Shown: positions 27,594 through 36,836, counted from the first letter of the stretch. The stretch: 64,000 bases of DNA from Gammaproteobacteria bacterium (GCA_025350055.1 JANXYK010000062.1:62001-126000); one strand, 5' to 3'. Program-made: numbers and translations. The notes: a model not told the origin generated them from the sequence alone.

Positions 27594-29132
27594 ATGCGAG
27601 TCATGCTGACAGCAACGCTCATCGCCGCACCGGTCGCCCATGGCGCCTCGGTCGAGAGCCTGCTGATGCCCGACAAGGTCTCCAAGGCGCACGCCAAGCT
27701 CGAAGACACGTGCACCAATTGCCATGATCGCGGCGACCGCTCGCGCCAGAGCGCGCTGTGCCTGGCCTGCCACAAGGAAATCGCCGCCGACCTTACGGCC
27801 CACAAGGGTTACCACGGCCGCATGCCCAATGCCGGCATCGGCAAGTGCACCGGTTGCCACACCGAGCACCGCGGGCGCGATGCCAACATCGTGCGCCTGA
27901 ACACCACGGCCTTCGATCACGAGCGCACCGATTTTCCGCTGGCTGGCGCACATCGCACGCTGGCCTGCAACAGCTGCCACAAGGCTGGCGAGGCCTATCG
28001 CAAGGCCACGCCCACCTGCATCAGCTGCCACAAGAACGACGATTACCACGAGGGCCAGCTCGGCACCGCCTGCGCCGACTGCCACAACCTCGACAGCTGG
28101 GCCGGCGCGCGCTTCGATCACGGCAAGACCAAGTTCGCGCTCACCGGTGTGCACCAGAGCGTGAGCTGCAGCGCCTGCCACCTCGGTGGTCACTACAAGA
28201 ATTCACCCCTGGCCTGCGTCGGCTGCCACGCCACCGACGATGCGCACAACCGCGAGCGCGGCGATGACTGCGGCAAGTGCCACACCACCACCGAGTGGAA
28301 GACCGCCAAGTTCAACCACGAAAAGGAAACCGGCTTCGCGCTGCTCGGGCGCCACGCCAAGGTCGATTGCCTGGGCTGCCATCGCAGCGGCAACTACAAG
28401 GATAAGATCCCGAAGGATTGCTACGGCTGCCACAAGGCCGATGACTCGCATGCCGGCCGCTTCGGCCAGAAGTGCAACGACTGCCATGACAACGAGGTCT
28501 GGCACCCGGTGAAATACGATCACCTGGCGAAGACCAAGTTCGCGCTGGTGGGCGTGCACGCCAAGGTCGACTGCCACACCTGCCACAGCGCCAATGTCGA
28601 CAAGCAGAAGCTCGGCACCGACTGCGTGGCCTGCCATCGCGCGGCCAGTCCGCACGGCACGAAGTTCAAGCTGGCCTGCGACAACTGCCACGGCCAGCAG
28701 GACTGGCGCAGCGAGATCAATTTCGACCACGACCTGACCAGCTGGCCGTTGCTCGGCCTGCACAACGTAGTCGCCTGCGCGCAGTGCCACCGCACCCAGG
28801 CTTTCAGCGCCAGCGGCGAACGCTGCATCGATTGCCACAAGAAGGACGACGTCCACAAGGGTGGCCTTGGCGACAAGTGCGACAGCTGCCATACGCCCAA
28901 CGGCTGGGCGCTGTGGACCTTCGATCACCTCAAGCAGACCGGCTTTGCCTTGAGCGGCGCACACGGCAAACTCAAGTGCGTCGACTGCCATCGCAAGCCG
29001 GCTGGTGAAGTGAAGCTTTCGCCCGACTGTATTTCGTGCCACCAGAAGGACGACATACATGCCGGGCAATTCGGGCGGCAGTGCCAACGCTGCCATACCA
29101 CCGTAACCTTCCAGGGCGGACGTGCCAGGTAG
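27594..29132 (+). CDS. Periplasmic multiheme cytochrome c with 21 heme motifs
   Basis: This 512-residue exported protein has a signal peptide (MLTATLIAAPVAHGA) and 21 CxxCH heme-binding motifs, about one per 24 residues. The units repeat a pattern of F-D-H-x-x-T-x-F-x-L-x-G-x-H followed by C-x-x-C-H, typical of cytochrome c3/c7-like chains with bis-His hemes. I chose the ATG at 27594 because a perfect AGGAGG lies 10 bases upstream; a GTG at 27567 is an alternative. It probably carries electrons across the periplasm. The next gene, a 50-heme cytochrome, starts eight bases after its stop, and the outer-membrane barrel gene follows that. Confidence 0.92.
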   Translation: MRVMLTATLIAAPVAHGASVESLLMPDKVSKAHAKLEDTCTNCHDRGDRSRQSALCLACHKEIAADLTAHKGYHGRMPNAGIGKCTGCHTEHRGRDANIVRLNTTAFDHERTDFPLAGAHRTLACNSCHKAGEAYRKATPTCISCHKNDDYHEGQLGTACADCHNLDSWAGARFDHGKTKFALTGVHQSVSCSACHLGGHYKNSPLACVGCHATDDAHNRERGDDCGKCHTTTEWKTAKFNHEKETGFALLGRHAKVDCLGCHRSGNYKDKIPKDCYGCHKADDSHAGRFGQKCNDCHDNEVWHPVKYDHLAKTKFALVGVHAKVDCHTCHSANVDKQKLGTDCVACHRAASPHGTKFKLACDNCHGQQDWRSEINFDHDLTSWPLLGLHNVVACAQCHRTQAFSASGERCIDCHKKDDVHKGGLGDKCDSCHTPNGWALWTFDHLKQTGFALSGAHGKLKCVDCHRKPAGEVKLSPDCISCHQKDDIHAGQFGRQCQRCHTTVTFQGGRAR

Positions 29133-29139
29133 GGATGTC

Positions 29140-32100
29140 ATGACACAATCAACACACAGTCATTCGCACACTCCGACGTTGTGGGCCTTGATGCGACGGG
29201 CAGGGCGCTATGGCACGCTCGTCGTGCTCGGCCTGCTGGCACTGGGCACTGCCACGGCGCAGCCCACGGCTCCCGTGGTGACGGCACCGGTGGAACGCAC
29301 GGCTTTCGATCACCTGACCACGGGTTTCGAGCTGCTCGGCAAGCACCGCGATCTGCCCTGCGAATCCTGCCACGTCAACGCGATCTTCAAGGGTACGCCG
29401 CGCGATTGCGCGTCCTGCCACGGCGTGGGCACGCAGGTGCGCGCCACCAAGAAGCCGACCAGTCACATCCTCACGTCCAACCGCTGCGAGGGCTGCCATA
29501 CACCGGTGGCCTTCAGTCCGGCGGTGAATTTCGATCACGCGGAAGTGCAGGGCAGTTGCTCTTCCTGCCATAACAACGTGCAGGCGCAGGGCAAGGGCCC
29601 GACGCACATCGATACCAATCTCGAGTGCAACGCCTGCCACTCGACCATCGGCTGGGCGGGCGCCGTGTTCAACCACAATGGCATTACGACCGGATGTGCG
29701 AGCTGCCATGACGGGGCCAAAGCCAAGGGCATGCCGCCCACGCACATTCCGATTGGCACACCGGCTGCGCCCTGCGAGGCCTGCCATATTCCGACCAAGT
29801 ACACCTCGTTCTCCGGTGCGACGATGAACCATCCGGCCGTCGGCACTCCGCCGATGCTGTGCACGGTTTGTCACGAGGCGGGCATGAGTTTCTTCGGTGT
29901 CACGATCGTCACCCGACCGCCGGCGCCGCATCCCACCACCGGCGATTGCTACCAGTGTCATACGTCTTTCACCACCTTCAAGGGCGGCACGGGCCAGCCC
30001 GCCGGGCATATCCCGACCACGCAGCCCTGCGTGCTGTGCCACTCGAATCCGGCCGACTATAAGGTTTACGTGATGATGCACAATGGCATCACCAGTGGTT
30101 GCGCGACCTGCCACGGCCCGGGCAAGAGCTTCACCAATATGGCGCCGCCGACATTGGTGCTGCCGCCGGCCAATCACATCGGCTACGGTGGCGCGGCCTG
30201 CGAGAGTTGCCACTCGAACACCAACTTCACGATTCCCGGCGGCTTCATATTCGCCAATGCCAGCGGCACGGCGCCGCCGGCGATGGTGCACTCGGCGGTG
30301 AGCACATTGCGCTGCGACAGCTGTCATGCCAGCGGCCTGACTTTCGCGGGTGCGCCGCCGACCAAGGTGTTCCCTGCCAATCACGTGCCGATCGGCGGCG
30401 CCGACTGCGGCGTGTGCCATGGCAACACCAGCTTCAGCAGCTTCATGTTTACCAATGCCAGTGGCACGGTCGCGCCGGCCATGGTGCACAGCGCGGTCAG
30501 TGCGATTGTCTGCTCGACCTGCCACGAGAAGAGCCTGACCTGGGCCGGCGTGCCGCCGACCAAGACGCGTCCGGCCACCGAGGCGAGCGGCGCCACGCAC
30601 CCGAGCTCGGGCGAGTGTTCCGACTGCCACAAGTCGACTGTGACCTTCAAGGGCGCCGGCAACTATCCGGCCAATCACGTCCCGCTGCCTAACGGCGCCT
30701 CGAGCAATTGCAGCAGCTGTCACGCCGACCCCAACAATTTCTCGGTCTATACGATGGACCACAGCGTGGTGAGCGGCACCGCCTGCGCCGTGTGCCATGG
30801 CGCAGGCAAGAGCTTTGCCAACATGGCGCCGCCGACGCTCAAGCTCCCGCCGACCAATCACATCCCGATCGGCACGGCGGCCTGCGAGAGCTGCCATGCG
30901 CCCACCGTTTTCACGAACTTCGTGATTGGCAACGTGGTGCCGCCGATGAATCACGCCGCGGTCGCGAGCCAGACCTGCGCCTCCTGCCATGGCGCGGGCC
31001 TGACGTTCGTGGGCACACCGACGGTCAAGGTGTTCCCGGCCACCGGCCACATTCCCACCGGCACGACCGCCTGCCAGAACTGCCACTCGGTCACGAACTT
31101 CAGCAGCTTCGTGATCACCAATGCCGTGCCGCCGATGAACCACACCGGCTTCACCACCGGCTGCGCCAGCTGTCACGCCAATGGCCTGACCTTCCTCGGC
31201 GCACCGCCCACCAAGGTGATGCCGAACAATCACATCCCGACGGGCACGATCGCCTGCGAGGGCTGTCATTCGAACAGCAACTTCAGCAGCTTCGTCTTCA
31301 GCAACGCGAGCGGTACGATGCCGCCCTCGATGGTGCACACGGTGGTGACCTCGATCGTCTGCTCGACCTGCCACGAGGCCGGCAAGACCGATATCGGCAC
31401 ACCGGCGACCAAGGTGCGGCCGGCGCTGAAGGCCGATGGTACGGCGCACGTGCCGGCGGGTGAGTGCTCGACCTGCCATTTTAACACCACCTCGTTCAAG
31501 GGCGCCTCCGACCTGCCGGCCAATCACATTCCACTGCCGGCAGCCGACAACAACAACTGCGCGCTGTGCCACACCACGCCGGGCAACTACAGCATTGGCG
31601 TGATGAACCACGTAAACATCGCCAGCAACTGCACGCAGTGTCACGGTACGGGCAAGAGCTTCGCCAACATGGCGCCGCCGACGTTGAAATTGCCGCCGTC
31701 GAATCACATACCCTTTGGCACTGCAGCCTGCGAGAGTTGCCACTCGACCAGCAACTTCACGAACTTCGTGATCGGCAACGTGGTGCCGCCGATGAGCCAC
31801 GCGGCGGTAGCCACGATCAGCTGCAACAGTTGCCACGGCGCCGGCCTTACTTTCGTCGGCACGCCGGCGGTCAAGGTGTTCCCGGCCACGGGCCACATAC
31901 CGACCGGCACCACGCTGTGCACGAACTGCCACTCGGCCACCAACTTCACCAGCTTCGTGATCACCAACACCGTGCCACCGATGAGCCACACCGGCTTTAC
32001 GACCGGCTGCGCGAACTGCCACGCCGCCGGCCTGACTTTCCTCGGCACGCCCGCTACCAAGGTGATGCCGAACAACCACATCCCGACCGGCACGATTGCC

Positions 32101-33786
32101 TGCGAGGGCTGTCACTCGAACAGCAACTTCAGCAGCTTCGTGTTCACCAATGCGAGCGGTACGGCGCCGCCCTCGATGGTGCACACGGTGGTGACCTCGA
32201 TCGTCTGCTCGACCTGCCACGAGAAGGGCAAGACCGACATCGGCACGCCGGCGACTAAGGTGCGGCCGGCGCTGAAGGCCGATGGCACGGCCCACGTGGC
32301 GGCGGGCGAGTGCTCCACCTGTCATTTCAACACCACCAGCTTCAAGGGCGCAGCCGACCTGCCGGCCAACCACATTCCGCTGCCGGCAGCCGATAGCAAC
32401 AACTGTTCGCTGTGTCACACCACGGCCGGCAACTACAGCCTGGCAGTGATGAACCACGTGAACATCACCACCAACTGCGCGCAGTGCCATGCCTATGGCC
32501 TGAGCTTTGCGAACATGGCGGCGCCGACCCTGAAGCAGCCCCCTTCGGGCGCCACTGGGCACATCCCCTCGAACCCGCCGAATGGCACGTTGGTCATCGC
32601 CTGCGAGCAATGTCACACCGCCACGGTGTTCACGACTTTTGCGGGAACCGTGATGAAGCACCTGGCGGTGCGCACCATGGCCTGCGTGAGCTGCCACGAG
32701 CTCGGCATGAACTGGAAAACGAACTCCAGTCTTTGGGTGCGGCCTAGCAGTGGCCATCACGGCACTCAGGACTGCGGCGGTTCGGGTTGCCACTCGACCC
32801 GCGACAAGTTTGGCGCGCGCCGCGGCGTGGCCGTGGGTTCGAGCCTGAAGTCGGCCAGCACTGTGACGCCAGCGCTGGGTGCGGGAGGCGCCGCGCTTGG
32901 TCGCACGGCGGGCTTCAACCACCGCCGCGTTGCGGGTACCGCCTGCGTGAGTTGCCACGGTCCGACCAGTGGTCTCGGCAAGCCGACCACGCATATCTCG
33001 ACCAGCGACAGCTGCGAGAGCTGCCACAACACGCTCGCCTGGCAACCGCTCACGACTGTGGATCACAGCCAGACGCGTGGCACATGTGTGAGCTGTCACA
33101 ACACCACGGTCGCGAGCGGCAAGCGCAACAACCACATCGTCAGCGGCAACGACTGCGAAACCTGCCACACCACCAACGCCTGGACGCCAGCGCAATTCGA
33201 TCACGGTGGCGTGGCTGCGCACACCTGCACCACTTGCCACAATGGCATAGCCACCACTGGCCTGCCGTTGAAGAATCACGTGCAGACCAGTGCGCAGTGC
33301 GATACCTGCCACGGCACGCTGGGCTGGAAGCCGGCGATGGTCGACCACACCGTGCTGACGGCGACCTGCGCCAGCTGCCACAACAACAGCATCGACATCG
33401 GCAAGCCGACCGCGCACATGGCCACGTTGCGCGATTGCACCAGTTGCCATGCCTATCCGGACTGGGCGGTGCTGCACTACGTGCACACCACGGCAAGCTT
33501 CCCGGGCCAGCATCGCGCGGCACTGACCTGCGCGAACTGCCACACCGGCAATAGCGAGTTGATTCCGTGGCAAGCGGGTTTGAACAGCAGCTGCGCTGGC
33601 TGTCATGCGGCCGCCTTCAAGCCCGCCTTGCATCCGAAGACCACGACTGGCCTGAAGTACACCGTGAACGAGCTGAGTGACTGCACCAGCGCCTGCCACG
33701 TCTACAGCGACGCCACGCAGGGCACGATCGTGAAATCGGTGCCGGGCAACTATCACAAGGTGTCGGATGCCGCGTTCAAGCACTAG
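29140..33786 (+). CDS. Giant multiheme cytochrome c with about 50 heme motifs
   Basis: This 1548-residue exported protein has a signal peptide (TLVVLGLLALGTATAQ) after a short His-rich start. I count 48 CxxCH motifs plus one C-x4-C-H (32773-32793) and one C-x3-C-H (33682-33699), about 50 possible hemes. Much of the middle is built from 60-residue, two-heme units of the form C-x-x-C-H ... G-L-T-F ... H-I-P-x-G-T. Two copies of an 846-base block stand in exact tandem (30811-32502). The ATG at 29140 follows AGGTAGGG; a GTG at 29122 overlapping the previous stop is less likely. It lies between the 21-heme cytochrome and the outer-membrane barrel, which points to an electron wire that reaches or crosses the outer membrane. 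Confidence 0.92.
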   Translation: MTQSTHSHSHTPTLWALMRRAGRYGTLVVLGLLALGTATAQPTAPVVTAPVERTAFDHLTTGFELLGKHRDLPCESCHVNAIFKGTPRDCASCHGVGTQVRATKKPTSHILTSNRCEGCHTPVAFSPAVNFDHAEVQGSCSSCHNNVQAQGKGPTHIDTNLECNACHSTIGWAGAVFNHNGITTGCASCHDGAKAKGMPPTHIPIGTPAAPCEACHIPTKYTSFSGATMNHPAVGTPPMLCTVCHEAGMSFFGVTIVTRPPAPHPTTGDCYQCHTSFTTFKGGTGQPAGHIPTTQPCVLCHSNPADYKVYVMMHNGITSGCATCHGPGKSFTNMAPPTLVLPPANHIGYGGAACESCHSNTNFTIPGGFIFANASGTAPPAMVHSAVSTLRCDSCHASGLTFAGAPPTKVFPANHVPIGGADCGVCHGNTSFSSFMFTNASGTVAPAMVHSAVSAIVCSTCHEKSLTWAGVPPTKTRPATEASGATHPSSGECSDCHKSTVTFKGAGNYPANHVPLPNGASSNCSSCHADPNNFSVYTMDHSVVSGTACAVCHGAGKSFANMAPPTLKLPPTNHIPIGTAACESCHAPTVFTNFVIGNVVPPMNHAAVASQTCASCHGAGLTFVGTPTVKVFPATGHIPTGTTACQNCHSVTNFSSFVITNAVPPMNHTGFTTGCASCHANGLTFLGAPPTKVMPNNHIPTGTIACEGCHSNSNFSSFVFSNASGTMPPSMVHTVVTSIVCSTCHEAGKTDIGTPATKVRPALKADGTAHVPAGECSTCHFNTTSFKGASDLPANHIPLPAADNNNCALCHTTPGNYSIGVMNHVNIASNCTQCHGTGKSFANMAPPTLKLPPSNHIPFGTAACESCHSTSNFTNFVIGNVVPPMSHAAVATISCNSCHGAGLTFVGTPAVKVFPATGHIPTGTTLCTNCHSATNFTSFVITNTVPPMSHTGFTTGCANCHAAGLTFLGTPATKVMPNNHIPTGTIACEGCHSNSNFSSFVFTNASGTAPPSMVHTVVTSIVCSTCHEKGKTDIGTPATKVRPALKADGTAHVAAGECSTCHFNTTSFKGAADLPANHIPLPAADSNNCSLCHTTAGNYSLAVMNHVNITTNCAQCHAYGLSFANMAAPTLKQPPSGATGHIPSNPPNGTLVIACEQCHTATVFTTFAGTVMKHLAVRTMACVSCHELGMNWKTNSSLWVRPSSGHHGTQDCGGSGCHSTRDKFGARRGVAVGSSLKSASTVTPALGAGGAALGRTAGFNHRRVAGTACVSCHGPTSGLGKPTTHISTSDSCESCHNTLAWQPLTTVDHSQTRGTCVSCHNTTVASGKRNNHIVSGNDCETCHTTNAWTPAQFDHGGVAAHTCTTCHNGIATTGLPLKNHVQTSAQCDTCHGTLGWKPAMVDHTVLTATCASCHNNSIDIGKPTAHMATLRDCTSCHAYPDWAVLHYVHTTASFPGQHRAALTCANCHTGNSELIPWQAGLNSSCAGCHAAAFKPALHPKTTTGLKYTVNELSDCTSACHVYSDATQGTIVKSVPGNYHKVSDAAFKH
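30811..31656 (+). repeat. 846-base in-frame tandem repeat, copy 1
   Basis: This is the first of two adjacent copies inside the giant cytochrome gene. It encodes 282 residues with nine CxxCH motifs. Anchors such as the AGCTTTGCCAACATGGCGCC-type start and the CEGCHSNSNFSSF segment recur exactly 846 bases later. A partial third start occurs at 32503, and a shorter related unit begins near 30127. Confidence 0.85.
31657..32502 (+). repeat. 846-base in-frame tandem repeat, copy 2
   Basis: This is the second copy, directly after the first and of identical length. Most differences I can see from copy 1 are silent or conservative (for example PPMNHAAVASQ against PPMSHAAVATI), which suggests a fairly recent duplication of nine hemes or ongoing gene conversion. 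Confidence 0.85.
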
Positions 33787-36232
33787 CAGCCCCAGGGTCT
33801 GGCTGCTGGCCGCGCTGGTACTCGGGCTGTTGCCCGCGGTGCCGGCGCGCGCGCAGTCCTTCGGCAACGGACCCGGGCGGTTTGTCGATATCGTTGAGCT
33901 CAGCGATCGCGACGACCAGGCCGATATCGTGGTGCAGTTCACCTGCTCGCTGCGTTATATCACCCACCAGCCGGCATTCGAAGGCACGGAGCTGCGCATC
34001 CAACTGCTGCCGCAAGGCGATTGCTTGCTGCAGCCGGGCACGCAGATTGCCTCGGAGCTACCGCCGCTGTCCGGTGGCGCCACCATCATCGCGGCCGTGC
34101 GTGTCGAATCCGATGTGCCCGGCCAGGCAACGCTGGCCTTTACTTTCAAGAAGAGCGAGCGTTTTGTAGTCGCACAGGGTGTCGATCCGCGCAGCATCCG
34201 CCTGCGCCTGGTCGACCGCGCCCGCGGTCGCGGCAAGGTGATGCTCAACGAACCTGCCGATGGCGTCAGCAATTACGCCATCAACCTGGAATCGCAGCCG
34301 AAGGAATTCGAGCCGGCTGCGATCCAGCGCGCGCGCGATCGGCTCAAGACGCAGATCTTCGTCAGCCAGGCTGTGGTCGATGGACAAACCTGGTTCCGGC
34401 TGCGCGCGGGTCCCCTGGACAAGCGTAAGGATGCCGACCTGCTGTTGCTGCGGGCGCTGGCCGACTACCCGCGCGCCTGGCTGGCGATCGGCGATGACAC
34501 GGCCACGACCAATGGGGGCACGGCCGAGACGCTGCCGGCCGTCGAGCGCATTGGCGCTGATCCGGCGCTCGACCCGGCGGCACTGGCGACCCTGGTGTCG
34601 CAGGCGCGCGCCGCCATGACGGCGCGCGACTATCCCAAGGCGATTGCGGCGCTCACCAAGCTGCAGCGGCAACCGGAATTCCCGCAGCGCGCGGCGATGC
34701 AGGAGCTGCTGGGCCTGGCGCGCGAGCGCGCTAGCCAGCTCGCGCATGCCAAGGCCGAGTATGAGGAATACATGCGCCGTTACCCGACTGGCGAAGCGGC
34801 CGACCGTGTGGCGCGGCGCCTCCAGGTGCTGCGCGCGGCCTCCACGCAGGCGCGTACCGGTTCGGGCGGCGGTACTGCTGCACCCACCGGCTGGAATATC
34901 AGCGGCGGTGTTGGCCAGATGTATCGCTACGATGGCACCACCATCAGCAATGGCAACAGCGCCAGCAACGGCGGCAACAATCCGGCCGCCAGCCAGACCC
35001 AGAAGCAGAATGCGCTGTACAACGATCTCGACCTGCTGGCGCGCGACCGCGGCGAGCGCTTCGACATGCTGGGGCGCGTCAGCGTCGGCTACGCAAAGAA
35101 TTTCGCTGGCGCCTCAGCCACCGCCAACAGCGATTCCACCAAGCGCGTCAGCGTGGCCTCCTTCGAGGTCTCTGATCGCACGCTGCGGCTGCTGGCACGC
35201 GTCGGCCGCCAGTCACGCAACGAGGACGGCGTGCTCGGCACCTTCGATGGCATCTTCACCTCGTGGCAGGCGCTTCGCTCTGTGGGCCTGAATTTTGCGT
35301 ACGGCTATCCAGTCGAGCAGACCAGCGCCGGCATCCAGAGGCAGCGGCGCTTCTGGGCCGTGGCGCTGCCCTTCGCGATTCCTGGTGCGCACTGGGATGC
35401 GAGCGTGTTCTACACCCAGCAGACCTTTGATGGCATCAAGGATCGCGCCGCCGCCGGCATGGAGGCGCGCCTGTTGTTGCCGCGCAGTTCGCTCACCGCG
35501 CTGATCGATTACGATACCTATTTCAAGTCACTCAATGCCGCAGCGCTGCTGGGTACGCTGCAGCTGCCGGATCGCTGGAACCTGAGTTTCGACATCGAAA
35601 AACGCAATGCGCCGGTGATCACCGCCCGCAATGCACTGATCGGCCAACCGTTCACGAGCGTGGCAGAGCTGCGCCAGGTCGCGACCGACGCCGAGATCTA
35701 CCAGTGGGCGATCGATCGCACCGCGGTCAGCTCCAACTACAGCATCACTGCCACGCGACCGCTGGGTCAGCGTTTCCAGTTCGCGACCACGATCACCGCT
35801 TCGGAGATCGGCGCCACGCCGGCTTCGGGCGGTGTACCCAACCAGGCCGCCACCGGACTGAACTATTCCTACCAGACGCAGATCTACGGATCGAACATCT
35901 GGCGCAACGGGGATTTCAACGTGTTGAGCGTCGCCTATGCCACCACCGAGGTGGGCAAGATCGCCTCCATCGGCATCACCAGCCGCATGCCGCTGAGCGG
36001 CGCGTGGCGCATAGGCCCGCGCCTGAATTTCGATCGTCGTGAACTGGTCAGCGATGGTAGCGTCGAATTCTCGGTGCTGCCCTCGATGCTGATCGACTAC
36101 CAGCGTGGCCGCAGGCTGCTGCAGTTCGAGCTGGGCGGCCAGCTCGGCAAGCGCGATTCGAGTGCGCAAACGCAGCAAACGCAGAAGACGACGCGCTATT
36201 ATGCGAGCCTGGCATACCGCATCGGGTTCTGA
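33767..36232 (+). CDS. Outer-membrane beta-barrel protein with SPOR/TPR-like N-terminal part, porin-cytochrome partner
   Basis: This 821-residue protein has a signal peptide (VWLLAALVLGLLPAVPARA). Residues about 35-180 look like an AMIN-type beta domain, a segment near 210-250 (GQTWFRLRAGPLDKRKDA) resembles a SPOR peptidoglycan-binding domain, and residues about 285-355 are TPR-like (ARAAMTARDYPKAIAALTKL). From about 375 to the end it alternates polar and aromatic residues in beta-strand fashion and closes with YYASLAYRIGF, the terminal Phe signature of outer-membrane barrels. The start overlaps the giant cytochrome by 20 bases. It is the likely porin sheath of a porin-cytochrome conduit, analogous to MtrB but with different periplasmic domains; analogy, not proven homology. 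Confidence 0.75.
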   Translation: MPRSSTSSPRVWLLAALVLGLLPAVPARAQSFGNGPGRFVDIVELSDRDDQADIVVQFTCSLRYITHQPAFEGTELRIQLLPQGDCLLQPGTQIASELPPLSGGATIIAAVRVESDVPGQATLAFTFKKSERFVVAQGVDPRSIRLRLVDRARGRGKVMLNEPADGVSNYAINLESQPKEFEPAAIQRARDRLKTQIFVSQAVVDGQTWFRLRAGPLDKRKDADLLLLRALADYPRAWLAIGDDTATTNGGTAETLPAVERIGADPALDPAALATLVSQARAAMTARDYPKAIAALTKLQRQPEFPQRAAMQELLGLARERASQLAHAKAEYEEYMRRYPTGEAADRVARRLQVLRAASTQARTGSGGGTAAPTGWNISGGVGQMYRYDGTTISNGNSASNGGNNPAASQTQKQNALYNDLDLLARDRGERFDMLGRVSVGYAKNFAGASATANSDSTKRVSVASFEVSDRTLRLLARVGRQSRNEDGVLGTFDGIFTSWQALRSVGLNFAYGYPVEQTSAGIQRQRRFWAVALPFAIPGAHWDASVFYTQQTFDGIKDRAAAGMEARLLLPRSSLTALIDYDTYFKSLNAAALLGTLQLPDRWNLSFDIEKRNAPVITARNALIGQPFTSVAELRQVATDAEIYQWAIDRTAVSSNYSITATRPLGQRFQFATTITASEIGATPASGGVPNQAATGLNYSYQTQIYGSNIWRNGDFNVLSVAYATTEVGKIASIGITSRMPLSGAWRIGPRLNFDRRELVSDGSVEFSVLPSMLIDYQRGRRLLQFELGGQLGKRDSSAQTQQTQKTTRYYASLAYRIGF

Positions 36233-36234
36233 AC

Positions 36235-36825
36235 GTGTCGCGATTCCGAACATTGCTGGCGCCGCTCGGCGCACTGCTGCTGTCCACCGGCGCCATCGCC
36301 CGCGACGCGCCGCCGCCCACTGAATACCTGGATGAATCCACCGGCGCCACCGTGACGGTGGTCGACCGGCCGCTGGTGTTTGCGCGTGAGCGCAACGAGC
36401 GCGCCGCCAACCTGCGCGACTACGTCACGCTCTCGGCGGCCTCGGTCAACCGCGGCGGCAAGATCGAATACGTGCTGGTCGCCTACCTGTGGTCGACGCT
36501 CGACCCGCGTTTTGCACCCACGCTGGGCGCCGAGTCGCTGGTACTGCAAGCCGATGACCGGCGCATCGCGCTTACCGCCAATGGCAAGTCGCCCTCGGAT
36601 CTGGGCATTGTCCAGCCGGTCTACGCGCCGCCCGGCCAGCAGCCGGGCCAGCAATCCAAGCCGAAGGTGTTCCCCACTGACCTCGGCACGCTGCGTTTCA
36701 TCGCCGCCGCACGGAAGCTCGTGATCCAGAACCAGGCCGATGATTTTGCCTACGACTACGAGTTGTGGGACGACAAGCGCCGCTCGCTGGCGCGCTTCGT
36801 GCGTTTTCTGGAAGGCGATCGCTGA
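36235..36825 (+). CDS. Exported protein of unknown function in the cytochrome operon
   Basis: This 196-residue protein starts with GTG two bases after the barrel gene stop, so it is almost surely co-translated. It has a signal peptide (TLLAPLGALLLSTGAIA) and a mature part of mainly beta character (YVTLSAASVNRGGKIEYVLV, then LVLQADDRRIALTANGK) with a Gln/Pro-rich linker (PPGQQPGQQSKPK). No Cys is present in the mature part, so it carries no c-type heme and is not a lipoprotein. I do not recognise a family. By position it is an accessory factor of the barrel and cytochromes. Confidence 0.72.
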   Translation: MSRFRTLLAPLGALLLSTGAIARDAPPPTEYLDESTGATVTVVDRPLVFARERNERAANLRDYVTLSAASVNRGGKIEYVLVAYLWSTLDPRFAPTLGAESLVLQADDRRIALTANGKSPSDLGIVQPVYAPPGQQPGQQSKPKVFPTDLGTLRFIAAARKLVIQNQADDFAYDYELWDDKRRSLARFVRFLEGDR

Positions 36826-36836
36826 CAGTCCTGACC

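Noticed and set aside
29149-33942. 1597-codon open frame on the minus strand opposite the giant cytochrome and barrel start
   Set aside because: Its composition (Arg, Ala, Gly, His and Val repeats) mirrors the repeated CxxCH codons and GC bias of the cytochrome. The plus strand has signal peptide, heme motifs and proper spacing, so the antisense frame is a by-product.
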